Counted from the stretch's first letter, positions 22,391 to 31,832 are shown. The stretch is 64,000 nucleotides of DNA from Bartonella callosciuri (GCF_014203215.1 NZ_JACHIM010000001.1:248001-312000), one strand, 5' to 3'. The notes: generated from the letters alone by a model not told the origin. Numbers and translations: made by a program.

Positions 22391-22704
22391 TTAAATTTTA
22401 TGAAGTCTGTCTAATTCTTTGGCTACCAAATAATAAAAAGTCACACGACTTTTTCTCCGATCTCCAGACATCATTGTGCGACTTTTTCAACAGCCATTTT
22501 AGCACTTTGCTCATCAGCACCCAAGACATCTTGAATCCACTTTTCAACGCGTTCTAACTCTTTTGGATCCGATATAGCAATAAGCAATGCATCCTGCTTT
22601 TTCATCACCAAAGCTAAACGATGACTAAGGCGTTATATTACTGCTTCATCGGAATTTGGATCATATAATTTAAATCTATTAGATCATTTATCATTCTGCA
22701 CCAT
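22391..22704 (-). pseudogene. DUF2853-like small protein, inactivated
   Basis: Minus-strand reading from ATG 22704 gives MVQNDK, TGA, SNRFKLYDPNSDEAVI, TAA, RLSHRLALVMKKQDALLIAI, SDPKELERVEKWIQDVLGAD, AVEKVAQ, then a one-base shift into MSGDRRKSRVTFYYLVAKEL ending at a TAA at 22391. The YDPNSDEAV, ISDPKEL and SRVTFYYLVAK segments resemble DUF2853 proteins of Rhizobiales as I remember them. Two stops and one frameshift in about 105 codons show a recent loss; function of the family is unknown. Confidence 0.75.
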
Positions 22705-22821
22705 CTCCTTTCCAAAAATTAGCGGCTCTACTTTACAGCGACATCATATCACTTCATAAATAACTAGAGGATTTAAAATATTAACACCCCCCCCTTTTCC
22801 AAAGAGCATTCTTCATCTATA

Positions 22822-23150
22822 TTTAAAGAGCTGGCTTGCCAGCTATGGTAATAAATGGACAATGAAATAAACCCATTGGACCCGGGGGCGGTACCCGGCG
22901 CCTCCACCAAAATATAAGAAATAAAAATTATATTTTGGTGGGGGCGAAATAGGATCGACAAGGGCGTAAAGATTGCTCTTTTACTCGGCATAGTACCACC
23001 GTTATCGGACTAAATGAGTAGTTGCAAATGACAACTATGCGGAAGCACGTCTCGCTGCTTAATGCAGTGCGAATGTTTCAAACTAAGCCTTAAACCGTCG
23101 CAGGTTTAAGCGGGGTTCGAAGGCACCTGGCAACAGAAGCCTTCACTTTT
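22822..23150 (+). ncRNA. ssrA: Two-piece (permuted) tmRNA
   Basis: Rescues stalled ribosomes and tags the product for proteolysis. Gene order is the permuted alphaproteobacterial type: acceptor piece first, ending CGCCTCCACCA at 22909, then a removable spacer (22910-22939) that folds through ATATAA/TTATAT-type pairing, then the coding piece from GGGGGCG at 22940. The 7-bp acceptor stem pairs GGGGGCG with CGCCTCC across the two pieces. The T-arm GGACCCGGGGGCGGTACCCG lies at about 22878-22898. Outer ends are approximate. Confidence 0.92.
23024..23062 (+). other. tmRNA proteolysis tag reading frame
   Basis: GCA resume codon through TAA encodes ANDNYAEARLAA, the tag form typical of alphaproteobacteria, ending in the LAA degron read by ClpXP. 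The tag N-terminal part is the SspB contact, and the sspB gene follows at 23341. Confidence 0.95.
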
Positions 23151-23272
23151 ATAATGTTACTGATTGATCTTTTAGACATTATTTGTCATAAAATCCCCTA
23201 TTCTTTTTCGCTTAATTGAGATGCATAATAGAAAAAATATTGCTGGCTTTAAAATACATTCTATTGCACAAT

Positions 23273-23312
23273 ATTATTGCATGCTTATCATGATTATTGC
23301 ATGCTTATCATG
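23273..23312. repeat. Perfect 20-bp tandem duplication upstream of sspB
   Basis: The unit ATTATTGCATGCTTATCATG occurs twice head to tail, ending 28 bases before the sspB ATG. It lies where the sspB promoter should be; whether it is a binding site pair or simple slippage is open. Confidence 0.85.
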
Positions 23313-23340
23313 CTACATGAAATAAAAGGAATAGACTTTG

Positions 23341-23886
23341 ATGGTTCAAGATCAAATCCGTTACGATATTCTCGTTCAGGATGCGCTTCGTGGAGTTATC
23401 CGTAAAGTATTATCAGAAGTTGCTAAAGCAGGTCTTCCGGGAAATCACCATTTTTTTATTACTTTTTTGACAAATGCCCCAGGCATAAAAATCTCTCCGC
23501 GGCTTAAAAATCGTTACCCAGAGCAAATGACAATCGTACTACAACATCAATTTAGAGATTTAAGTGTTTCAGAAACAGCCTTCGAAGTTACACTCTCCTT
23601 TAGAGAAATTACCGAAAAATTGGTGATTCCTTTTACTTCTATCCAAGTATTTTATGACCCTGTAGCCTCGTTTGAAGCAGCATTTGATCTCCCCTCAAAT
23701 CTTACCTCTGGAGAAGGTAAAAATTCAGAGAACACTTCATCCACACCACTCATTCTATCCGAAAAACAAAAAAAAGAAAATACACTTACAAAAGAGCAAA
23801 ATCTTAGCACAAATAAGGAACCCTCAAACAATGATACCAAACCAAGTGCAGATGTCGTTTCCTTAGATTCTTTTCGAAAAAAATAA
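23341..23886 (+). CDS. sspB: ClpXP adaptor SspB (alphaproteobacterial type)
   Basis: Delivers ssrA-tagged proteins to ClpXP. 181 residues from the ATG at 23341 (an in-frame TTG at 23338 is less likely; AAAGGA lies 10 bases upstream of the ATG). The folded domain occupies about 1-115 (IRYDILVQDALRGVIRKVL, LPGNHHFFITF, LSFREITEKLVIPF), followed by a Lys/Ser/Asn-rich flexible linker, and a C-terminal DVVSLDSFRKK that fits the ClpX-binding peptide of SspB proteins. It sits directly downstream of ssrA and leads a group with the next two small genes. Confidence 0.9.
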   Translation: MVQDQIRYDILVQDALRGVIRKVLSEVAKAGLPGNHHFFITFLTNAPGIKISPRLKNRYPEQMTIVLQHQFRDLSVSETAFEVTLSFREITEKLVIPFTSIQVFYDPVASFEAAFDLPSNLTSGEGKNSENTSSTPLILSEKQKKENTLTKEQNLSTNKEPSNNDTKPSADVVSLDSFRKK

Positions 23887-23898
23887 ATAAATTTTCTC

Positions 23899-24081
23899 AT
23901 GACTGAACCGATTAACCTTCGCCAATTTCGAAAACAAAAAAAGCGTGCAGAACGAGCTGTTCATGCCAAAGAGAATCGTTACCGTTTTGGACGAACAAAA
24001 GCAGAAAAACTTTTCGAGCAAAAGGAGTCTTTAAAAGCACAAAAATTTCTTGATCAAAACCGTTTATGCTGCGACGAGTAA
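23899..24081 (+). CDS. DUF4169 family protein
   Basis: 60 residues, very basic (MTEPINLRQFRKQKKRAERA; then RYRFGRTKAEK). The motif NLRQFRKQKKR and its place between sspB and an RHH gene match the DUF4169 family of Rhizobiales. Begins 12 bases after the sspB stop, so likely co-transcribed. Function unknown; the charge suggests nucleic acid contact, which is inference. Confidence 0.8.
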   Translation: MTEPINLRQFRKQKKRAERAVHAKENRYRFGRTKAEKLFEQKESLKAQKFLDQNRLCCDE

Positions 24082-24093
24082 GAGCAAAAGAAA

Positions 24094-24339
24094 ATGGATG
24101 ATTCTATAGATTGGTCAAAAGCGATGCCACGAAAAATATCTGTTCGAATTGGTGGACACGCAACAAGTGTATCTTTAGAACAGCCATTTCTGGATATTCT
24201 CAAAGCCATCGCGCACAAAAAAGGACAATCTTTAGCCTTTATTATTAGGAATATTGACAGTAAAAGACCACAGAAAGTGAATCTTTCGGCTTCGTTACGC
24301 GTTTACGCACTTCAGAGCATTCTCACCCAAAATCTTTAA
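24094..24339 (+). CDS. Ribbon-helix-helix domain protein (RHH_4 type)
   Basis: 81 residues. The segment PRKISVRIGGHATSVSLEQP followed by FLDILKAIAHKKGQSLAFII has the strand then two helices of the RHH fold and the family's SVSLE(Q/P)xFW-like turn. RHH proteins usually bind DNA as dimers, but this short family also occurs as an uncharacterised neighbour of sspB. Starts 12 bases after the DUF4169 gene. An internal ATG in the same frame (MPRKISVR) is a possible alternative start. Confidence 0.75.
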   Translation: MDDSIDWSKAMPRKISVRIGGHATSVSLEQPFLDILKAIAHKKGQSLAFIIRNIDSKRPQKVNLSASLRVYALQSILTQNL

Positions 24340-24451
24340 TATTTATTTTGTACGATCTCTACCTTTTTATTCAATCGAAAGCATAGCTTTTCTGAGAAAA
24401 GTTTTTTTAGACCTAGCACTTAAATTTAAAAAATACTACACAAAAGGTACA

Positions 24452-26791
24452 ATGAATAATTTTCCTAATCACATACCATTTTTCGAAGATGCCCCCCCTC
24501 CCCATAAGCATGAAAATAACTCTGGGGGAACCACTGCCCACGCTGTAATAGCAAAAGAGAAAATACAATGTGATGCTGACTATTTAGAAAAACTCAATCC
24601 CGAACAACGGCAAGCTGTGCTAAATACAGAAGGACCTCTTTTAGTACTTGCGGGAGCTGGTACTGGAAAAACGCGCGTTCTGACGACCCGTATTTCTCAT
24701 ATTTTACGTTCCGGCCTTGCTTCCCCTAAGCAAATACTCGCTGTAACTTTCACCAATAAAGCAGCCCATGAAATGAAAATGCGTATTGGTGAACTTATTG
24801 GTGAAATTGTTGAAGGGATGCCCTGGCTTGGAACTTTCCATTCCACCGGTGCGAAGATTTTACGTCGTCACGCAGAACTTGTTAGCTTAAAAAGCAACTT
24901 TACAATTCTTGATGGCGATGATGTTCTTCGCCTTTTAAAACAGCTTATTCAAGCTGAAGGGTTGGATGATAAGCGTTGGCCAGCAAGAAGCCTTGCCATA
25001 ATGATTGATTCTTGGAAAAATCAAGGACTTTCACCAGAACGCATCTCAGAAAGTGATGCCCATTCCTTTGGTAATGGAATGGGTCGTACACTTTATCGCA
25101 GCTATCAGGATAGATTAAAAAGCCTTAATGCTTGTGATTTCGGCGATCTTCTGCTTCATTCTATCTCTCTCTTCCAACATAATCCTGATATTCTTCAAGA
25201 ATATCATTCCAAATTTCGCTATATTCTTGTAGATGAATATCAAGATACGAACACAGCTCAATATCTTTGGCTTCGCCTTTTGGCGCAACAGTCTAAAGGA
25301 CAACATGTCAATCTTTGTTGTGTCGGTGATGATGATCAATCTATTTACGGATGGCGTGGCGCTAAAGTCGATAATATATTGCGTTTTGAAAAAGATTTTC
25401 CTCCTGCAAAAATTATTCGTTTAGAACGCAACTATCGCTCAACATCCCATATTCTCAAAACCGCTTCTCATTTGATTTCTCATAATCAAGGAAGACTTGG
25501 CAAGACCCTTTTTTCTGATCAGCTAAATATCGAAGAAGAAAAAGTAAAAATTCATGCAGCATGGGATTCGGGGGAAGAAGCGCGTGCAATTGGAGAAGAA
25601 ATTGAGCGCGCGCAACAAGCTGGTCATTCATTAAATCATATGGCTATATTGGTGCGCGCATCATTTCAGATGCGTGAATTTGAAGATCGCTTTGTGACAC
25701 TTGGTCTTAACTACCGTGTCATTGGCGGCCCACGCTTTTATGAACGAATGGAAATACGTGATGCTATGGCTTATTTACGCGTTGTTGTTCAACCAGCAGA
25801 TGATTTAGCCTTTGAACGTATTATCAACAAACCTAAACGTGGCTTAGGAGATGCAAGCCTACGCATCCTTTATGAGAGTGCACGTGCACGCGCTATTCCT
25901 CTCTTTTCTGCCGCTGCTGCAATAATTGAAACAGATGAGCTAAAACCCAAGGCACGCAGTGCTTTGCGAAACATTATTGAAGACTTTCGTCACTGGCAAA
26001 ACCTGCTGCAAAACACACCTCATAAAGAGCTTGCCGAAACAATCCTGGAGGATTCAGGTTACACAGCTATGTGGTTAGAAGACCGCTCACCAGAAGCACC
26101 AACACGGCTGGAAAATCTCAAAGAAATGATCCGCTCTATGGAACAATTTGAAAGCCTTCATAGCTTTTTAGAACATGTTGCACTGGTGATGGATGCTGAA
26201 AATAATGAAAATACCGATGCCGTCAACATTATGACTCTTCATTCAGCCAAAGGACTTGAATTTGAAACAGTTTTTCTTCCTGGTTGGGAAGAAGGCCTCT
26301 TTCCCCACCAACGCTCATTGGATGAAGGCGGACGTTTAGGATTAGAAGAAGAACGCAGACTAGCTTATGTAGGACTGACAAGAGCAAAAAAACATTTGCA
26401 TATATGGTTTGTATCTAATCGAAGAATTCATGGCCTTTGGCAACCTGCGCTCCCCTCCCGTTTTCTGGATGAATTACCAGCAGAACATATCGACTTTATA
26501 GAAATGGAAACATCTTATGGGAATTATGGGAAGTTCTACTTTAAGCATCAAAATCCCTTTGCTGATGATTACTCAACACCAGGATGGAAACGTGCACAAA
26601 AAAACATTGAAGGACAAGTCATTGCCCAATCAATCTCTGAAACAACATCAGATTTTTCAATCAATGATAGGGTTTTTCATATAAAATTCGGTTATGGTCA
26701 TATTTCAGCAATAGACGGTCATAAATTGACTATTACATTTGAAAAGGCTGGAGAAAAGCGTGTGCTCGATAATTTTGTAAGCAAAGCCTAG
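24452..26791 (+). CDS. uvrD: UvrD/PcrA-family 3'-5' DNA helicase
   Basis: Superfamily 1A helicase for excision and mismatch repair and for clearing replication blocks. 779 residues with Walker A GAGTGKTRVL at 68-77, Walker B VDEYQDTN, GDDDQSIYGWRGA, RLERNYRST, TLHSAKGLEFETVFLPG and AYVGLTRAKKHLH. The N-terminal 45 residues are a variable proline/histidine lead (HIPFFEDAPPPHKH). The C-terminal 80 residues carry the usual tail ending FSINDRVFHIKFGYGHI. Single transcription unit on the plus strand. Confidence 0.94.
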   Translation: MNNFPNHIPFFEDAPPPHKHENNSGGTTAHAVIAKEKIQCDADYLEKLNPEQRQAVLNTEGPLLVLAGAGTGKTRVLTTRISHILRSGLASPKQILAVTFTNKAAHEMKMRIGELIGEIVEGMPWLGTFHSTGAKILRRHAELVSLKSNFTILDGDDVLRLLKQLIQAEGLDDKRWPARSLAIMIDSWKNQGLSPERISESDAHSFGNGMGRTLYRSYQDRLKSLNACDFGDLLLHSISLFQHNPDILQEYHSKFRYILVDEYQDTNTAQYLWLRLLAQQSKGQHVNLCCVGDDDQSIYGWRGAKVDNILRFEKDFPPAKIIRLERNYRSTSHILKTASHLISHNQGRLGKTLFSDQLNIEEEKVKIHAAWDSGEEARAIGEEIERAQQAGHSLNHMAILVRASFQMREFEDRFVTLGLNYRVIGGPRFYERMEIRDAMAYLRVVVQPADDLAFERIINKPKRGLGDASLRILYESARARAIPLFSAAAAIIETDELKPKARSALRNIIEDFRHWQNLLQNTPHKELAETILEDSGYTAMWLEDRSPEAPTRLENLKEMIRSMEQFESLHSFLEHVALVMDAENNENTDAVNIMTLHSAKGLEFETVFLPGWEEGLFPHQRSLDEGGRLGLEEERRLAYVGLTRAKKHLHIWFVSNRRIHGLWQPALPSRFLDELPAEHIDFIEMETSYGNYGKFYFKHQNPFADDYSTPGWKRAQKNIEGQVIAQSISETTSDFSINDRVFHIKFGYGHISAIDGHKLTITFEKAGEKRVLDNFVSKA

Positions 26792-26853
26792 CAGAGTCAT
26801 AACGCCTCCTCTCTTCAAAAAAAAACATCCATTTTCTCATTTTATTTTGAATA

Positions 26854-27459
26854 TTATTTCCATTTGCGAATAAAAACCTCAAGTGGAAGGTTTTGTATAT
26901 CAGGCAATGCGTTGTAGATTTTATCAAGCGGCCAATTCCACCCAGGCCATCTCCAAAAGGTGTGCGATCACAGGACCCGAAAAACGCATCCGCAACGGCT
27001 TTGCAGGAACACCAGCAACAATCGTCGAAGGCAAAATATCCTTCGTTATAACAGCATTCGCACCAATGATAACCCCATGTCCAATTTTCACCCCAGGCAT
27101 AATAACTCTGCACCATGCCCAATCCATACATCATGCCCAATGATAACACATTTTGCACAACGCCTTTCACGAAAAAAACTATCTAGCGGCATATAGCGAA
27201 AATATTCATTAGGATGATATGTTATTTTATGCGTTGAAAGCCGCTCGACAGGATGCTTTAGTGCATTCACTCATACATGAGATGCAATAGAACAAAAACA
27301 CCCAATATCGCTATAAGTAGTTTCACTGTTACGCTCAAAATGAGAAAAGTCTCCAACCGTTACATCATGTAAAACCACCTGTTCATTGATTTCCACAGAG
27401 CACCCCAATTTACAACCATGTAACCAGGCTGTCGTATTAATACGAGGCCTCATTGTCAT
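26854..27459 (-). pseudogene. Hexapeptide-repeat acetyltransferase, inactivated
   Basis: Left-handed beta-helix acyltransferase of the xenobiotic/phosphonate-associated type, broken. Order on the minus strand: RPRINTTAWLHGCKLG and VVLHDVTVGDFSHFERNSET from about 27453, a TGA at 27271-27273 after FCSIASHV, then MNALKHPVERLSTHKITYHP and IGHDVWIGHGAE, a frameshift near 27105 into MPGVKIGHGVIIGANAVITK and VAGVPAKPLRMRFS, and a second shift near 26930 into LDKIYNALPDIQNLPLEVFI ending at a TAA at 26854. One stop and two shifts; otherwise the gene is complete. Confidence 0.88.
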
Positions 27460-27625
27460 GAAAACGAAGATCCTTCTCAATATCCATTCATCTTTCACCA
27501 ATTGTTTTGCTACAAATAATCTGGAACGATATAGTACCCAAATGAACAAAATTAACCATAAAACAACGATTGCAAAGTTAACCTGCCAATGTTACAATTT
27601 TTTATACATCTAAGAGAGTCAAACT

Positions 27626-28207
27626 ATGAAAAATGTCATACGCATCTTGGGGCTAACAGTCATATTTCTTGCAGGAATTTTTATTTACGATACGTTAAGA
27701 AATAAACCTTTTGGTGGTGATTTTACACTCACTGATTCCAATGGAAAAACGATCACCGAAGCTGATATTCGAAGCAAGCCTTCAATAATTTTCTTTGGCT
27801 TTACCATGTGTCCCGAAAGTTGCCCGACAACACTGCTCAATCTTGATCGATGGCTTACAGCGCTTGGACAAAAAGCTGATAAGTTAGGAATATGGTTTGT
27901 TACCGTTGATCCTGAACGCGATACACCAGAAGTGCTCCATAATTATCTCAGCAATTTTAACAGTCAAATCGTTGGCATTAGTGGAGATCCTGAAAAAGTT
28001 CATAAAATGATAGATTCTTTTAACATTGTTGCTGAAAAAGTACCTGGAACAGATGGTAACTATTTTTATAACCATACAGCTGCAATTTTTTTACTCAAGA
28101 AAGGCGGAAAACTAGCCGGCGTTATCCCTTATGAAACTGAAGAGGATAACGATCAATTAAGAGATGAAACTGCCATTGAACGGCTTAAAAAACTTGTCGC
28201 GAATTAA
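27626..28207 (+). CDS. SCO1/SenC-family copper chaperone
   Basis: Thioredoxin-fold protein that helps build the copper A site of cytochrome c oxidase. 193 residues, anchored by an N-terminal helix (about 5-20). Copper ligands are present: Cys62 and Cys66 in FTMCPESCPTTL and His150 in YFYNHTAAIF. TVDPERDTPEVL is the other family mark. It precedes prmA by 30 bases on the same strand, so the two may be co-transcribed. Confidence 0.92.
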   Translation: MKNVIRILGLTVIFLAGIFIYDTLRNKPFGGDFTLTDSNGKTITEADIRSKPSIIFFGFTMCPESCPTTLLNLDRWLTALGQKADKLGIWFVTVDPERDTPEVLHNYLSNFNSQIVGISGDPEKVHKMIDSFNIVAEKVPGTDGNYFYNHTAAIFLLKKGGKLAGVIPYETEEDNDQLRDETAIERLKKLVAN

Positions 28208-28237
28208 ATTGAAGAGCCGATTAAACGAAAGAACAAA

Positions 28238-29107
28238 ATGTCACAGCAAATTCGTCTGTATTATACAGCTTCTAAAAATGAAGCAGAGCGTTTTTATACT
28301 CTTATGGAAGCAGCTTTTGATGAAGAAGGATATCCTCTTGCTTTGACAGAGATAGATGAAAAAAATGCCGTGTATGAAGTTTCACTTTATGTAAACAAAG
28401 AAAGTCAAGAAAGTGTTTTGAAACGTTTTACACAAATCCTTTCTATAGATCCTGATAAAATCAATGTGGAAATTTTACCCAATATTGATTGGGTACAGAA
28501 AAGCCTTGAAGGGCTAAAGCCAATTCATGCAGGCCCTTTTTTTCTTCATGGAAAGCATAACCGAAACGACATTCCACCAAATGTTTTACCACTTGAAATT
28601 GAAGCTAGTCAAGCTTTTGGAACAGGACATCATGGAACAACAGCCGGTTGTTTAGAAATGATTGCCAAAGTGTTACAAAGTGAAAATCCGCAAAATGCCC
28701 TTGATCTTGGTACCGGTAGTGGAGTCCTTGCCATTGGCATCGCAACGCTTAAACCTATTGCTATACTTGCATCCGATATTGACCCACTTGCTATTCAAGT
28801 TGCGCAATACAATATCCAACTGAATGGTGTAAAAAAATATATCACCGCTGTCATAGCAACAGGTTTTGCCCATGATAAAATTGCATCACGTGCACCCTTT
28901 GATCTCATTGTTGCAAATATCCTTGCCAATCCTCTCATTGAACTTGCACAAGAAATGGTACAGGCACTCCAAAAAGGTGGATCACTCATACTCTCTGGAA
29001 TCCTTGAAGAGCAACATGATGATGTTTTAAAAGCTTATGTAAAACAAGGTCTAGAGCATATTGAAACATACCATCGTCAAGGATGGGTTACTATACATCT
29101 GAAATAA
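28238..29107 (+). CDS. prmA: Ribosomal protein L11 methyltransferase
   Basis: Trimethylates lysines of ribosomal protein L11. 289 residues: an N-terminal substrate-recognition domain, a linker with PLEIEASQAFGTGHHGTT (the GTGxHxTT mark of PrmA), then a SAM-binding domain with NALDLGTGSGVLAIG and LIVANILANPLIELA (NxxxNPP-like NANILANPL). Located between SCO1 and pepP, with its stop 17 bases before pepP starts. Confidence 0.94.
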   Translation: MSQQIRLYYTASKNEAERFYTLMEAAFDEEGYPLALTEIDEKNAVYEVSLYVNKESQESVLKRFTQILSIDPDKINVEILPNIDWVQKSLEGLKPIHAGPFFLHGKHNRNDIPPNVLPLEIEASQAFGTGHHGTTAGCLEMIAKVLQSENPQNALDLGTGSGVLAIGIATLKPIAILASDIDPLAIQVAQYNIQLNGVKKYITAVIATGFAHDKIASRAPFDLIVANILANPLIELAQEMVQALQKGGSLILSGILEEQHDDVLKAYVKQGLEHIETYHRQGWVTIHLK

Positions 29108-29124
29108 AAGGAAAGAAGGTTGTT

Positions 29125-30951
29125 ATGTATCAATCTTTTGAGGCAATAACAAATCCAACTTATGCTCTCGAGCGTATTTCTTCCCTTCGTAGAGAACTTG
29201 ATCGTCTCGGGTTAGATGGCTTTCTAATCCCACGTACAGATGAACATCAAGGAGAATATGTGCCCCCACATGCTCAACGCCTTAGCTGGCTAACCGGATT
29301 TACTGGATCAGCTGGTATTGCACTCATTTTAAAAAACAAAGCCATCATATTCACAGATGGACGTTATAAGCTCCAAGTTCGCCAACAAACTGATCCTCAT
29401 ATTTTTGATTATGAAGATCTAGTGACCTGTTCTCCCTCACAATGGCTTGAAAAAAATGGGAAAAAGCTTGCTATTGGCTTTGATCCATGGCTTCACACCA
29501 TTGCAGCCACAGATGCATTAAGAAAAGCATTAGAATTTAAAGCAGGTGGAAAACTTATAGAAATTCAACAAAATCCTATTGATCTTATCTGGCATAATCA
29601 ACCACCATTACCGCGATCTGCCTTATCGGTTCATCCTCTCAAATATGCAGGATGCAATACCGATGAAAAGCTAGCATTAATTCGTGAAAATATACAAAAA
29701 GCTAATGCGGATGCTTTCATTTTTACAGATCCTTCCTCTATTGCGTGGACGTTCAATATACGTGGCAATGATGTTCCTAATACACCTTTTACCCTTTGTT
29801 TCGCTCTCATTCCCATCAAAGAAACACCAACTTTATTCATTGCATGCAAAAAACTTGGTCTAGAACAGAAACAATATCTGGAACATTATGCAAAATTGGA
29901 TGAACCAGAACAACTTCTTTCAAAGATTAAAGATTATGTTCAAAAAGGAACAGTTTTTGCTTTAGATCCACAGTTAACGTGCGAAAAATTGCGCACTGTT
30001 ATTGAAGAAGGAGGCCACTCTTTTATTACGCTTACTGACCCGGCCACTTTGCCGCGCGCCATTAAAAACAACACAGAGCTAGAAGGTGCACGCAAAGCAC
30101 ATTTGCGTGATGGTGTAGCTCTTACTCGTTTTTTTGCTTGGTTAGAGAGACAAAAACCAGGCACAATGAATGAAATTTCTGCTGCTCAAAAATTAGAGGA
30201 ATTTCGCATCGTGACAGCAAAAGAAATGGGAGAAAAGCTTGAGGACCTCTCTTTTGATACAATCTCAGCAGCAGGTGCAAATGGCGCCATTGTTCATTAT
30301 CGAGTAAACACTGAAACAAATAAACAACTCAATGCTGGTGAACTTTATCTTGTTGATTCAGGTGGACAATATCGTGATGGCACGACAGATGTCACACGCA
30401 CAGTGGCAATTGGAAATATTGGAAAAGAAGAAAAACGCTGTTTTACTCTTGTCCTCAAAGGTATGATTGCTCTTTCAACCGCACGGTTCCCCAAAGGTAC
30501 ACGTGGACAAGATATTGATAGTCTAGCACGCATCGCCTTATGGAAAGCGGGTTTTGATTATGCCCATGGCACGGGTCATGGAGTTGGATCTTATCTCTCT
30601 GTTCACGAAGGGCCACAAAATCTTTCACGCAATGGGGGGCAAGAATTGGTCCCTGGAATGATCATTTCTAATGAACCTGGATACTACCGTGAAGGTGCTT
30701 TTGGCATTCGCATTGAAAATTTGCTTATTGTAAAGCCAGCACAAAAAATTAACGGTGGAAATATAGAAATGCTCTCGTTTGAAACACTCACAAATTGCCC
30801 CATTGATCGACGATTAATCCTTCCTGAACTTTTGACAGTAGAGGAGCGGCAATGGCTCAATGATTACCATGCGCATGTTTATCAGGTTAATGCACCTTAC
30901 TTGAGCGAAGAAGATAAAAAATGGATAAAAGAAGCAACAAAACCTCTTTAA
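29125..30951 (+). CDS. pepP: Xaa-Pro aminopeptidase (M24B)
   Basis: Cytoplasmic dimetal peptidase that removes N-terminal residues before proline. From the ATG at 29125 (MYQSFEAITNPTYALER, with GGAAAGAAGG upstream) it is 608 residues, the long form with two creatinase-like N-terminal domains (about 1-310) and the catalytic pita-bread domain. Metal ligands are in ELYLVDSGGQYRDGTTDVTR (two Asp), HGTGHGVGSYLSVHE (His), IISNEPGYY (Glu) and IRIENLL (Glu). The frame opens 14 codons earlier inside prmA. Confidence 0.92.
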   Translation: MYQSFEAITNPTYALERISSLRRELDRLGLDGFLIPRTDEHQGEYVPPHAQRLSWLTGFTGSAGIALILKNKAIIFTDGRYKLQVRQQTDPHIFDYEDLVTCSPSQWLEKNGKKLAIGFDPWLHTIAATDALRKALEFKAGGKLIEIQQNPIDLIWHNQPPLPRSALSVHPLKYAGCNTDEKLALIRENIQKANADAFIFTDPSSIAWTFNIRGNDVPNTPFTLCFALIPIKETPTLFIACKKLGLEQKQYLEHYAKLDEPEQLLSKIKDYVQKGTVFALDPQLTCEKLRTVIEEGGHSFITLTDPATLPRAIKNNTELEGARKAHLRDGVALTRFFAWLERQKPGTMNEISAAQKLEEFRIVTAKEMGEKLEDLSFDTISAAGANGAIVHYRVNTETNKQLNAGELYLVDSGGQYRDGTTDVTRTVAIGNIGKEEKRCFTLVLKGMIALSTARFPKGTRGQDIDSLARIALWKAGFDYAHGTGHGVGSYLSVHEGPQNLSRNGGQELVPGMIISNEPGYYREGAFGIRIENLLIVKPAQKINGGNIEMLSFETLTNCPIDRRLILPELLTVEERQWLNDYHAHVYQVNAPYLSEEDKKWIKEATKPL

Positions 30952-31568
30952 ATCAATTAACGTAATTTTTACTCTTTCTACAAAACACAGTACCTCTTCT
31001 CTTTTTAAGAGAAAAGTTTGTATTTGCCATCAAAAAATATTTCTCTAAGAGGCTTTAAGTTTTTTACTGATATGGCAAACGCTAATCCACATGGAACAAG
31101 AGGAATGTCCTTGCAAACGAGTAATGCTTATTTTACTCCTATCCTCTACCGCCTCCACACAATTATACTCTTTATTCTGCTATGATGGAAACTTTCATTA
31201 TCACTCTCAGTATATGCTCCATCATATCTATTATAATCAGCTTACTATTATAATGTTCTGAACTCAAAATTTTTGCACACTGATTCAAAGTTTTTATCTT
31301 TTCAGTTTGCCTCACAATGATAATCTCTATATTTTGTGATAATGGAGTTTGTATATTCTTCGTGATAGCGACTAAAGTGTAATATGAGATTCAATGTTAA
31401 TCATTTTTAACATTCAATAAATTACTAAGTTCATGGCGCACTGCTATTGCCAAAAAGTAAATATTAAAACTGCCTTTTTGTGGACAATCATCCATAGTAC
31501 GCTAAAATTGTTGCTCAATTGATTATATTCATACGTACCAATTCGGAACTATTTTCAATATAAGGAAT
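30952..31568. other. Intergenic region after pepP
   Basis: About 600 bases without a supported gene. A weak hairpin TCTCTTTTTAAGAGA at about 30992-31010 followed by AAAGTTTG could end pepP transcription but has only six pairs and a poor T run. Confidence 0.45.
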
Positions 31569-31832
31569 CTATACCCCCGAAAAAGCCTTCTCATACGGCT
31601 TTTTGATAAGCTTCGCTCTATCTAGTTCTTCAAGCTTTAAAGGTATAAGCAATATATTCATTTTTTCGTAATACAGTTGAAGCACTCCAACTACATTTGT
31701 GATGAGATTTTTTTCTTTATCAACAGCAGAAAAAAAGTCCCTCAAAATCAGTAAATTGGACCCAAAAGCAGAATCTTTCTCTTTATCAACAAGCAAAAAA
31801 ATCTTTTCATTTATCACTGTCCTAAAGGACAA
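31569..31832 (-). CDS. Hypothetical small protein (doubtful)
   Basis: An 87-codon open frame with a TTG start at 31832 and no clear ribosome binding site. It contains two related segments, LLVDKEKDSAFGSNLLILRD and SAVDKEKNLIT, so it may be a repeat fragment or a gene remnant. No family recognised. It lies alone in a 1-kb gap downstream of ligA. Confidence 0.3.
   Translation of the reverse strand: MSFRTVINEKIFLLVDKEKDSAFGSNLLILRDFFSAVDKEKNLITNVVGVLQLYYEKMNILLIPLKLEELDRAKLIKKPYEKAFSGV

Noticed and set aside
22773-22991. Minus-strand frame containing LVEAPGTAPGSNGF
   Set aside because: Antisense to the tmRNA acceptor piece and spacer; not coding.
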